A stretch of 64,000 nucleotides of DNA, from contig PKDQ01000020.1 of the NCBI GenBank assembly GCA_002862645.1, forward strand, positions 1 through 64,000, in the 5' to 3' direction. Position numbers and translations under genes: made by a program. The notes beneath the pieces are model-generated. The model worked only from the letters and a program-made list of their open reading frames with translations. It was not told the origin of the DNA and did no database searches. Below, one piece after another: positions 25,061 to 31,853 of this stretch; position 1 is the stretch's first letter; every line of letters starts with the position of its first letter. The DNA comes from Flavobacteriaceae bacterium (GTDB taxonomy: Bacteria; Bacteroidota; Bacteroidia; Flavobacteriales; Flavobacteriaceae).

Positions 25061-25073
25061 TGACCTGTGGTCA
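25061..25073. promoter_or_regulatory. 13-base perfect palindrome upstream of crtB
   Basis: TGACC-TGT-GGTCA, centred about 50 bases upstream of the crtB start and next to a TTTGACA -33-like element. It may be an operator for crtB. It does not resemble the ATTAAACAAA-type site of the CarH-like gene, so a different regulator would be expected if it is functional. Confidence 0.4.
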
Positions 25074-25091
25074 GAAAATGTTTACTAGTTC

Positions 25092-25997
25092 CTAAACTAA
25101 GTTCAAGGCGTAAAGCACATCATCAATAGATTTGAACTTGCGTATTTTATCAGGCATTTCATCTGATATGAATTGAACTTGATATCCTAAAATCCATAAC
25201 TCACTGTCAATATTTTCAATGATTTCTGAATTAAAAGTATTTAAATAAGCTTTGATTTTGTCCTGCGTTGGTTCAATAGTGAAATAGGTAATAAATGTAA
25301 TGGGTTCTCCTATGTCCACTAAATTATTTAAACTTTCGATTGGGACAGATTGACCCAAGAACACACATTGAAAACCATTGTTTAGTACTTCGTATTGTAG
25401 ATACAATAACCCTAACTCGTGAATTTCATTATCCGGTAAAAATAAAACAAATCTGCGATCTGTTCTGCGAGTGGATTTTTGCTGTAAATCCTCGCACATG
25501 GCGTGAATTTTTTGTTTTACTAAACTCGTAATAAAGTGTTCGTGCGATGGGCTGATAGAATTGGTTTGCCACAGCACACCCAATTCATTCATTAATGGTA
25601 CAAATACGTTTTTAAATACTTCACTAAATGAAAACTGCTCGAGTAAATCATTAAAGGTTTTGGTAAACAACCTCTGATCGAAATTGATCATGGCCAACTT
25701 AAATAAGCCTATGGACCAATCATCTGCATTCTTGTTAATGGTAATCTTGTGTACGTTTTCAGTTATCTCTTGCGAGCTGAATGATGCGATTTTTGAAATT
25801 TTGTACCCATTGTTATACAAAAGGGTAACGTTCAGAAGTTTCTGTAGGTTTTCAAGATTATAGAGGCGTATGTTGGTGTCTGTTCGTTCGGGCTCAAATA
25901 GATTGTATCGCTTTTCCCATATGCGAATGGTATGTGCCTTGATACCTGAGAGATGCTCAAAGTTCTTTATGCTAAAGCTATTCTTAACGCGATCCAT
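25092..25997 (-). CDS. CarH/LitR-like MerR regulator with cobalamin-binding domain
   Basis: 301 residues. The N-terminal MerR helix-turn-helix (about 8-75, 'HTIRIWEKRYNLFEPERTD') is followed by a helical B12-cap domain and a Rossmann-like B12-binding domain. The photoreceptor motif W143-x9-E153-H154 and the lower-ligand motif E191-I-H193-E-L-G196 are both present. CarH proteins use adenosylcobalamin to repress carotenoid genes in the dark and release DNA in light. The His following the Trp, which binds cobalt after photolysis in Thermus CarH (H132), is Gln144 here. It sits upstream of crtB and crtZ. A putative operator overlaps its own promoter. Confidence 0.9.
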   Translation of the reverse strand: MDRVKNSFSIKNFEHLSGIKAHTIRIWEKRYNLFEPERTDTNIRLYNLENLQKLLNVTLLYNNGYKISKIASFSSQEITENVHKITINKNADDWSIGLFKLAMINFDQRLFTKTFNDLLEQFSFSEVFKNVFVPLMNELGVLWQTNSISPSHEHFITSLVKQKIHAMCEDLQQKSTRRTDRRFVLFLPDNEIHELGLLYLQYEVLNNGFQCVFLGQSVPIESLNNLVDIGEPITFITYFTIEPTQDKIKAYLNTFNSEIIENIDSELWILGYQVQFISDEMPDKIRKFKSIDDVLYALNLV

Positions 25998-26030
25998 TTG
26001 TTTAATGTTTAATAAACACTATTAAACAAA
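25997..26030. promoter_or_regulatory. Putative operator of the CarH-like gene
   Basis: Perfect 10-base inverted repeat TTTGTTTAAT (25997-26006) / ATTAAACAAA (26021-26030) with a 14-base spacer that contains another GTTTAATA/TATTAAAC dyad (26007-26014, 26020-26027). It can also be read as tandem GTTTAAT units (26000 and 26007). It abuts the start codon and overlaps the -7 element, as expected of an autorepressor site. Confidence 0.62.
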
Positions 26031-26034
26031 ATTA
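26027..26034 (-). promoter_or_regulatory. -7 element of the CarH-like gene promoter
   Basis: Minus-strand TAATTTTG matches TAnnTTTG and ends 29 bases before ATG 25997. It overlaps the right arm of the operator by four bases. A TTTTG about 24 bases upstream is the -33 candidate. Confidence 0.5.
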
Positions 26035-26080
26035 CAAAAAATTTATTTATAAATTCTTCAAAACAAAATAAATAATAGAG

Positions 26081-26166
26081 TGCGCACGAGAGGAATCGAA
26101 CCTCCACGGGATTTAACTCCCACTAGGCCCTCAACCTAGCGCGTCTACCAATTCCGCCACGTGCGC
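26081..26166 (-). tRNA. tRNA-Leu (anticodon GAG)
   Basis: 86-nt class II tRNA on the minus strand. Acceptor stem GCGCACG pairs perfectly with CGTGCGC, discriminator A. The anticodon stem CTAGG/CCTAG encloses TTGAGGG with GAG, and a long variable arm is present (about 12 nt). First of three adjacent tRNA genes on this strand when read from the 3' side. Confidence 0.95.
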
Positions 26167-26181
26167 TTTTGAATGAGGAAG

Positions 26182-26254
26182 TGACTTGGCTGGGGTTCGA
26201 ACCCAGGACCCTCTCCTTAAAAGGGAGATGCTCTACCAGCTGAGCTACCAAGTC
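26182..26254 (-). tRNA. tRNA-Lys (anticodon TTT), copy 1
   Basis: 73-nt cloverleaf on the minus strand: acceptor GACTTGG/CCAAGTC, anticodon stem TCTCC/GGAGA around CTTTTAA, T-loop TTCGAAC, discriminator A. Identical in sequence to the copy at 26263-26335. Only 15 bases separate it from tRNA-Leu. Confidence 0.96.
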
Positions 26255-26262
26255 TGTTGTTG

Positions 26263-26335
26263 TGACTTGGCTGGGGTTCGAACCCAGGACCCTCTCCTTA
26301 AAAGGGAGATGCTCTACCAGCTGAGCTACCAAGTC
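26263..26335 (-). tRNA. tRNA-Lys (anticodon TTT), copy 2
   Basis: Exact duplicate of the neighbouring tRNA-Lys, eight bases apart (spacer 26255-26262). The pair forms a perfect 74-base direct repeat. On the minus strand the cluster order is Lys-Lys-Leu, probably one transcript. Confidence 0.96.
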
Positions 26336-26393
26336 AAAATTGAAGCTGCAAATATAGGCGCATTTTGACGATTATTCAAAGATTAAATTATCC

Positions 26394-26401
26394 TAAATTT
26401 G
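26394..26401 (+). promoter_or_regulatory. -7 element upstream of aroK
   Basis: TAAATTTG matches TAnnTTTG, 21 bases before the ATG. TTTTGACG around 26364-26370 is the likely -33 region, with a slightly long spacer of 26 bases. Confidence 0.5.
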
Positions 26402-26422
26402 TCTACTTCAATACTTTAAAAT

Positions 26423-26962
26423 ATGACCACTTCTTTTTCTAATCCAAATGCAATCATATTAATAGGATATATGGGCTGCGGTAAGTCCACGGTTGGCCGA
26501 ATGCTTGCAAAGACTCAAAACCTATTATTTGAAGATTTGGACGACATTATTGCACGTGATACAAGTACTTCTGTCCCTGAATTGTTCGTTGAGAAGGGTG
26601 CCAAAGCTTTTAGAGAATTAGAACACAAAACACTAAAAGAATTACTTGAAGTTGCTGATTGTAAGGTGATTTCTCTGGGTGGCGGTGCTCCTTGTTATTA
26701 TAACAATATGGCTCTTATTACTGCTGCTACACCATATGTTTTTTATCTTAATGCATCCCACATAACCCTTGCACAACGGCTTTTTCCTGAAAAAAATGGA
26801 CGCCCGATAATTGCACATGCCGAGACTCAGGAAGCATTGCAATCGTTTATTGCCAAGCATTTATTTGAGCGTCAAAGCTTTTACAGACAAGCTACTCATA
26901 TCATTTCAGTAGACAACAAATTGATTGAGGCAGTGGTGGAGGAAATTAGAAAATTAATCTAG
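26423..26962 (+). CDS. aroK: Shikimate kinase
   Basis: 179 residues. It phosphorylates shikimate at the 3-hydroxyl in the chorismate pathway. P-loop 'GYMGCGKSTVGRMLA' (15-29), 'FEDLDDIIARDT' (shikimate-binding Asp), 'FRELEHKTLKEL' and 'ISLGGGAPCY' are all typical, and a lid-region Arg in 'GRPIIAHAE' is kept. Monocistronic with its own promoter; its stop overlaps the converging phosphoribosyltransferase by nine bases. Confidence 0.96.
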   Translation: MTTSFSNPNAIILIGYMGCGKSTVGRMLAKTQNLLFEDLDDIIARDTSTSVPELFVEKGAKAFRELEHKTLKELLEVADCKVISLGGGAPCYYNNMALITAATPYVFYLNASHITLAQRLFPEKNGRPIIAHAETQEALQSFIAKHLFERQSFYRQATHIISVDNKLIEAVVEEIRKLI

Positions 26963-27448
26963 CACAGCAGTAAACCCCTTAGGCTTTACCTGAACAGCAA
27001 CATTTTCATTGATTGATGTAGACAGTGATACACCTTTAAAGTCGGCTTTTATGGGGAATTTTTTGTGGTTCCTGTCTAGCAATACCGCTGTTTTACATTG
27101 TTTAAGCGGAACACTTAAAAAATGTCTAACGGCATATATTAAGGTGGTCCCTGTATGAAGCACGTCATCGACAATTACAACGGACTTGTTTGTATAGTCT
27201 GTCGCAGCAAGTGTAGTCTGAATTGTATTGCGTGGATTGTTTTTGTCTATTTCAATCTCACAACTCAAAATTTCTTTAGAGGAGTTGGCCTCTAAATGAT
27301 GAACAATGCGCTGGGCTACTGCATATCCATTGACAACAATACCGGCAATGATAATGGTTTGGTTTTCGCCATTGGCTTCGAGAATTTGATAGGCAATGCG
27401 CTCTAGCTTGTGCTCAATTTGTTCGGATGTCAAAATGATTTCACTCAT
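26954..27448 (-). CDS. Phosphoribosyltransferase family protein (PyrR/HPRT-like)
   Basis: 164 residues from ATG 27448. The PRPP-binding loop 'VVIVDDVLHTGTTLIYAVRH' lies at about 90-109, and 'IIIAGIVVNGYAVAQRI' forms the first core strand. It resembles PyrR/hypoxanthine PRTases; which base it uses, or whether it acts as an RNA-binding regulator, cannot be told. An upstream non-ATG start would add five residues. Followed by the S4-domain gene on the same strand after 24 bases in the upstream direction. Confidence 0.85.
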   Translation of the reverse strand: MSEIILTSEQIEHKLERIAYQILEANGENQTIIIAGIVVNGYAVAQRIVHHLEANSSKEILSCEIEIDKNNPRNTIQTTLAATDYTNKSVVIVDDVLHTGTTLIYAVRHFLSVPLKQCKTAVLLDRNHKKFPIKADFKGVSLSTSINENVAVQVKPKGFTAVLD

Positions 27449-27471
27449 AGGACAAAAATACACAATATACC

Positions 27472-27843
27472 TTAGGTATCATCATCTAAAAAGTCTTCGA
27501 TGTCTCGACGGTCTTTTTTGCTAGGTCTACCCATGCCTTTGACTCTAGACATGCGTTGATTTTCGTCTGCAGCATTTTTGAGATCTAAGGCTTCTTGCGG
27601 AGTGATATCCTTGCAATATTGTGAAAGCAATTTAGCACCTACCCGGCTTTTAGGAATATCCAAAACATAGATTTCAACGGTTAGTTGATGTCGTCTAATG
27701 CTGATTTTATCCGAAACATAAACTTCTCTTGAGGGTTTTGCGTTTTGACCACCAAGTTGTACATAGCCTTTTCTGCATGCCGTACTAGCTGCATTTCTTG
27801 ACTTGTAATAACGAACCGCCCACAGATATTTGTCTACTCGCAT
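27472..27843 (-). CDS. S4-domain RNA-binding protein (Hsp15-like)
   Basis: 123 residues from ATG 27843, which begins the conserved 'MRVDKYLWAVRYYKSRNAAS'. The S4 domain occupies about residues 1-60; 'GYVQLGGQNAKPSREV' contains the alphaL RNA-binding strand. Hsp15 in E. coli binds stalled 50S subunits carrying nascent chains, and a similar ribosome-rescue role is inferred. The C-terminus is basic (GRPSKKDRR) and ends with an acidic tail. Probably co-transcribed with the phosphoribosyltransferase gene downstream. Confidence 0.88.
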   Translation of the reverse strand: MRVDKYLWAVRYYKSRNAASTACRKGYVQLGGQNAKPSREVYVSDKISIRRHQLTVEIYVLDIPKSRVGAKLLSQYCKDITPQEALDLKNAADENQRMSRVKGMGRPSKKDRRDIEDFLDDDT

Positions 27844-27904
27844 GTTTATAATATTGCTGCGCAATAATACATGAAAATTGTATCTTGCGCTTTAAATCTT
27901 TCAG

Positions 27905-28789
27905 ATGAACAAACTAACGCTTTTTTTTGGAATCGTATGCCTCCTCGTATTTGCGACTGCTTGTGAAGAGCAACAACGTGGTTTTGCTGAACCACCCCGT
28001 GATTACGAATCACAGCGTGCAGTGGATAATGACTCTTTACTTAATTTTTTGCAAACACGTTTTTACAATTATGAAGACTATGCAACAGCTGATAGTAGCG
28101 AGCGAATAACTTTTGATATCAATATTATTGAAGAAGATGATGCAGACAAAACTCCTTTAATTGACCAGGTTGAGCAAATCAACGTAAAGATAAAGAATAC
28201 GGAAGGCGTTTATTTCGATCACACAGCTTATATCCTTGACATACGCGAAGGGGTTGGAACGGCTCCAACGGCTGCCGATAGTGTTTTTGTTACGTATAAA
28301 GGTTTGTTGCTTGACCTCTCAAGGTTTGACGAAACAACCAACCCTGTTTGGTTTGAGTCTCTTTCAGTTGTAAAAGGGTTTAGTGCCTTGATGCCTCACA
28401 TTAAAAAAGCTGCAGCACCCACCATAAATTCGGACGGCACCTATGCTTTTGATGGTTTTGGCTCAGCTGCTATTTTCATGCCCTCTGCCTTGGGTTATTA
28501 CAACGACTCTAGGAGTGTACCTGCTTACTCACCCCTTATTTTTGCAGTAGACTTATACACCTATAACACCACAGACCATGACGGTGATACAGTACCTACG
28601 CATCTCGAAGATTTAGATGTTGATGATTATTATGATGACGATACGGACAATGATGGGCTTCCCAACTTCCGTGACGATGACGATGATAATGACGGCATAT
28701 TAACACGCGAAGAATACGATGCAAACAATGATGGTATGGCAGACGATACAGACAATGACGGCACCCCGGACTACCTAGATAAAGATTAG
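27905..28789 (+). CDS. FKBP-like lipoprotein with calcium-binding thrombospondin type 3 repeats
   Basis: 294 residues. A signal peptide ends in lipobox FATAC with C20. Residues about 60-225 resemble FKBP-type peptidyl-prolyl isomerases of Bacteroidota ('GVGTAPTAADSVFVTYKGLLLD', 'VVKGFSALMPHIKKA'). Residues about 230-294 are Asp-rich DxDxDG-type repeats (DTDNDGLPNFRDDDDDNDG), the thrombospondin type 3 calcium-binding motif. It probably lies on the periplasmic or outer face as a folding factor stabilised by calcium. Whether isomerase residues are intact was not checked in detail. Converges with the transketolase operon (four-base overlap). Confidence 0.85.
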   Translation: MNKLTLFFGIVCLLVFATACEEQQRGFAEPPRDYESQRAVDNDSLLNFLQTRFYNYEDYATADSSERITFDINIIEEDDADKTPLIDQVEQINVKIKNTEGVYFDHTAYILDIREGVGTAPTAADSVFVTYKGLLLDLSRFDETTNPVWFESLSVVKGFSALMPHIKKAAAPTINSDGTYAFDGFGSAAIFMPSALGYYNDSRSVPAYSPLIFAVDLYTYNTTDHDGDTVPTHLEDLDVDDYYDDDTDNDGLPNFRDDDDDNDGILTREEYDANNDGMADDTDNDGTPDYLDKD

Positions 28790-29745
28790 CCTTTCTTAGC
28801 CAAAATCTCTTTTGCCTTCTTCACAATTGAACTGGCGTTTAAGCCATATTTTTCCATGAGTTGAGCAGGCGTTCCAGATTCTCCAAAAGTATCTTGTGTG
28901 GCAACAAAAGCTTGCGGGGTAGGGTGCTGTTCTGCAAGAACACGTGCAATGCTTTCTCCAAGTCCACCCAAATAGTTGTGTTCTTCACAACTTACGATTG
29001 CTCCTGTTTTTTTAGCGGATTCTAAAATAAGGGCGTCGTCCAAAGGCTTGATGGTGTGTATGTTGATTACCTCTGCGCTGATGCCTTGTTGGTCTAGGCT
29101 TTTCGCAGCTTCTAAAGCTTCCCATACAAGGTGACCGGTGGCCACAAGTGTAACATCTGTACCTTCTTGGAGAAGTATTCCCTTCCCAATGTTAAACGGC
29201 AAATCGCTAGTGAAATTAGGAACGGCAGGGCGTCCAAAGCGCAAATAAACAGGACCGTTGTGGGCTGCTATGGCATGTGTGGCTTTTCGCGTTTGCTCAA
29301 AGTCACAAGTATTGATTACGGTCATGCCAGGAAGCATTTTCATCAATCCTAAGTCTTCAAGAATTTGATGTGTAGCCCCATCCTCGCCAAGCGTGATACC
29401 AGCGTGTGAAGCACATATTTTTACGTTCTTGTGCGAATAGGCAACCGACTGACGAATTTGATCATAAACACGTCCTGTCGAGAAGTTGGCAAAGGTTCCT
29501 GTAAACGGAATTTTACCTCCAATGGTCATCCCTGCAGCAATGCCTATCATATTGGCTTCTGCAATACCTATTTGAAAAAATCGATCAGGATGTGCGTCCT
29601 TAAATACATTCATTTTTAACGAACCTGTGAGATCTGCGCACAAGGCTACTACGTCTTCATTTTGATCGCCGATTTCTGCCAAACCAACACCAAATCCAGA
29701 GCGTGTGTCAATTTCATCTTTAAATGTATATTCTTTTAATCCCAT
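28786..29745 (-). CDS. Transketolase, C-terminal (pyrimidine-binding/transferase) subunit
   Basis: 319 residues covering the Pyr and C-terminal domains of transketolase: 'TRSGFGVGLAEIGDQNEDVVALCADLTGS', 'FQIGIAEANMIGIAAGMTIGG' with the catalytic Glu, and 'SHAGITLGEDGATHQILEDLGLM'. It pairs with the N-terminal subunit encoded one base upstream, giving a split heteromeric enzyme of the pentose phosphate pathway. DXP synthase-like sequence is excluded by the length and by the adjacent partner. Confidence 0.92.
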   Translation of the reverse strand: MGLKEYTFKDEIDTRSGFGVGLAEIGDQNEDVVALCADLTGSLKMNVFKDAHPDRFFQIGIAEANMIGIAAGMTIGGKIPFTGTFANFSTGRVYDQIRQSVAYSHKNVKICASHAGITLGEDGATHQILEDLGLMKMLPGMTVINTCDFEQTRKATHAIAAHNGPVYLRFGRPAVPNFTSDLPFNIGKGILLQEGTDVTLVATGHLVWEALEAAKSLDQQGISAEVINIHTIKPLDDALILESAKKTGAIVSCEEHNYLGGLGESIARVLAEQHPTPQAFVATQDTFGESGTPAQLMEKYGLNASSIVKKAKEILAKKG

Positions 29746-29746
29746 C

Positions 29747-30592
29747 TTAATAATCTCCTAAAGTTTCTTCGTTTTGTGCCAGTCCTATGGCCAATTGTTC
29801 ATCGTTTGGTGCTTTCCCATGCCATGCGTGTGTATGCATCATAAAGTCAACACCATTGCCCATTACCGTGTGTAATAAAATTGCAACAGGTTTTTGTTGA
29901 CCTGAGGCTGCTTTAGCTGCCTCAAAGCCCGCTAAAATAGCCTGTACGTCATTGCCTTTTTCTACTTTAATTACAGTCCAGCCAAAAGCTTCTAGCTTGG
30001 CACCGACATCGCCAAGAGGCAAAACGTCATCTGTGCTTCCGTCAATTTGTTGTTTGTTGTAGTCAATGGTCGAAATAAGGTTGTCTATTCCTTTACCTCC
30101 TGCATACATGATGGCTTCCCAGTTCTGCCCTTCTTGGAGTTCGCCGTCGCCGTGAAGACTATAGACCATATGTTTGTCTTTGTTCAGCTTTTTTGTTTCT
30201 GCTGCACCTATGGCAACGGACATACCTTGTCCTAAAGAGCCAGAAGCAATTCGGATTCCTGGAAGCCCCTCATGTGTTGTGGGGTGTCCTTGTAGTCGGG
30301 AATTTAATTTTCTAAACGCGGCAAGTTCAGAAATGGGGAAAAAGCCGCTACGTGCTAAGACACTATAAAAAACAGGGGAGATGTGCCCGTTCGATAAAAA
30401 GAAAAGGTCTTCGTTCTTTCCATCCATTGAAAAGTCGGTCGAGTAGTCCATAACATGGTGATATAATGAAACGAAAAATTCAGTACAGCCCAACGAACCT
30501 CCAGGATGGCCTGAATTTACTTGGTGTACCATACGCAAGATATCGCGACGCACCTGTGGTAATAACTGTTCTATAGATTCAATGGATGCCAT
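29747..30592 (-). CDS. Transketolase, N-terminal (thiamine diphosphate-binding) subunit
   Basis: 281 residues. 'MVHQVNSGHPGGSLGCTEFFVSLYHHVM' begins the PP domain and 'YSLHGDGELQEGQNWEAIMYAG' carries the GDG...N Mg/thiamine-diphosphate motif; 'AWHGKAPNDEQ' follows. Together with the downstream gene it makes the split transketolase common in Flavobacteriia. A TATTTTTG -7 element lies 17 bases before the ATG. Confidence 0.93.
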   Translation of the reverse strand: MASIESIEQLLPQVRRDILRMVHQVNSGHPGGSLGCTEFFVSLYHHVMDYSTDFSMDGKNEDLFFLSNGHISPVFYSVLARSGFFPISELAAFRKLNSRLQGHPTTHEGLPGIRIASGSLGQGMSVAIGAAETKKLNKDKHMVYSLHGDGELQEGQNWEAIMYAGGKGIDNLISTIDYNKQQIDGSTDDVLPLGDVGAKLEAFGWTVIKVEKGNDVQAILAGFEAAKAASGQQKPVAILLHTVMGNGVDFMMHTHAWHGKAPNDEQLAIGLAQNEETLGDY

Positions 30593-30608
30593 ATAAAATA
30601 AATTTTAT

Positions 30609-30616
30609 CAAAAATA
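30609..30616 (-). promoter_or_regulatory. -7 element of the transketolase operon promoter
   Basis: Minus-strand TATTTTTG (TAnnTTTG), 16 bases upstream of ATG 30592. No clear TTG at the -33 distance. Confidence 0.45.
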
Positions 30617-30709
30617 AAACTTCAATTCAATCTTACACTAATAATTTATCATTATTTGTGTTAAAAAAACGAACAGTTATTAATTACTTACTTACCGCCT
30701 AGTGTTGCG

Positions 30710-30717
30710 TATATTTG
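30710..30717 (+). promoter_or_regulatory. -7 element of tgt, implying a leaderless mRNA
   Basis: TATATTTG ends one to four bases before the possible tgt start codons TTG 30719 and GTG 30722. Transcription would start at about the GTG. The -33 position lacks a good TTG. Confidence 0.5.
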
Positions 30718-30721
30718 ATTG

Positions 30722-31852
30722 GTGAAATTTTCATTATTACATACAGATCCTGCTTCAAAAGCTAGAGCAGGAGTGCTCACTACCGATCACGGGAAAATAG
30801 AGACGCCTATTTTTATGCCTGTAGGAACTGCAGCAACTGTAAAGGGGGTGCACCAACGCGACTTGGCGGATGATATTAACCCTGATATTATCTTGGCTAA
30901 TACCTATCATTTATACTTAAGGCCTTCCATGCCTATTTTAGAGCAAGCGGGCGGTATACACAAGTTTATGCATTGGGAAAGACCCATATTGACAGACAGC
31001 GGAGGATATCAAGTGTATTCTTTGGCTGACAAACGAAAAATCACAGAAGACGGCGTAATCTTTAAGTCACATATTGACGGATCAAAGCATTTTTTCAGTC
31101 CTGAAAGAGCTATGGATATTCAAAGGAGTATCGGCGCAGACATCATTATGGCCTTTGATGAGTGTACTCCTTATCCTTGCCCTTATGATTATGCCAAAAA
31201 TTCCATGCACCTTACACATCGTTGGCTTATTCGCTGTCAAGAACACTTTGAAAAAACAACACCTAAATATGGTTATTCCCAAACGCTTTTCCCCATAGTG
31301 CAAGGAAGTGTCTACACTGATTTACGGGTGCAGTCAGCCGAATTTATTGCCAGTACCAACGCGCCAGGCAATGCCATCGGTGGCCTTTCAGTAGGAGAGC
31401 CAGCTGAGGAAATGTATGCCATGACCGATGCGGTATGTGCCGTCTTACCAGAATACAAACCCCGCTATTTGATGGGGGTTGGTACGCCGATCAATATTTT
31501 AGAGAACATCGCTTTGGGTGTAGATATGTTTGATTGTGTTATGCCTTCTAGAAATGCACGTAACGGTATGCTGTTTACTTCTGAAGGGAGTATCAATATT
31601 AAAAATAAAAAATGGGAAAACGATTTCTCTCCCATTGATCCCAACGGAAGTAGCTTTGTTGACTCCGACTATAGCAAGGCTTATTTACGCCACTTATTTG
31701 CTGCTAATGAGTTGTTGGGCAAGCAAATCGCCACCTTACATAACCTTTCCTTTTATTTGTGGTTGGTGCACCAAGCAAGAAAGCATATTTTAGCAGGTGA
31801 TTTTACGACTTGGAAAAACACCATGGTACGTCAAATGGATAAGCGTCTGTAA
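30722..31852 (+). CDS. tgt: tRNA-guanine(34) transglycosylase lacking the usual zinc cysteines
   Basis: 376 residues from GTG 30722 (TTG one codon earlier is possible). It exchanges guanine-34 of tRNAs with GUN anticodons for the queuosine precursor preQ1. 'GVLTTDHGKIETPIFMPVGTAATVKGV', 'LTDSGGYQVYSLADKRKI' and 'GGLSVGEPAEEMYAM' are typical. The C-terminal region reads 'SSFVDSDYSKAYLRHLF', where most bacterial Tgt have the C-x-C-x2-C zinc site; the corresponding His ('TLHN') remains. This loss appears to be usual for the lineage (from memory). It is followed one base later by the LptF/G-type permease gene. Confidence 0.93.
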   Translation: MKFSLLHTDPASKARAGVLTTDHGKIETPIFMPVGTAATVKGVHQRDLADDINPDIILANTYHLYLRPSMPILEQAGGIHKFMHWERPILTDSGGYQVYSLADKRKITEDGVIFKSHIDGSKHFFSPERAMDIQRSIGADIIMAFDECTPYPCPYDYAKNSMHLTHRWLIRCQEHFEKTTPKYGYSQTLFPIVQGSVYTDLRVQSAEFIASTNAPGNAIGGLSVGEPAEEMYAMTDAVCAVLPEYKPRYLMGVGTPINILENIALGVDMFDCVMPSRNARNGMLFTSEGSINIKNKKWENDFSPIDPNGSSFVDSDYSKAYLRHLFAANELLGKQIATLHNLSFYLWLVHQARKHILAGDFTTWKNTMVRQMDKRL

Positions 31853-31853
31853 T

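Noticed and set aside
25061-25073. Second CarH-type operator in front of crtB
   Set aside because: The TGACC-TGT-GGTCA palindrome and a weak GTTTA/TAAAC dyad at 25080-25098 do not match the shared TTYGTTTAAY-N14-ATTAAACAAA site; kept as a separate candidate only.
26123-26332. Open frame with a repeated VAQLVEHLPFKERVLGSNPSQV peptide
   Set aside because: It is the translation of the two tandem tRNA-Lys genes and the tRNA-Leu; the peptide repeat is only the tRNA duplication.
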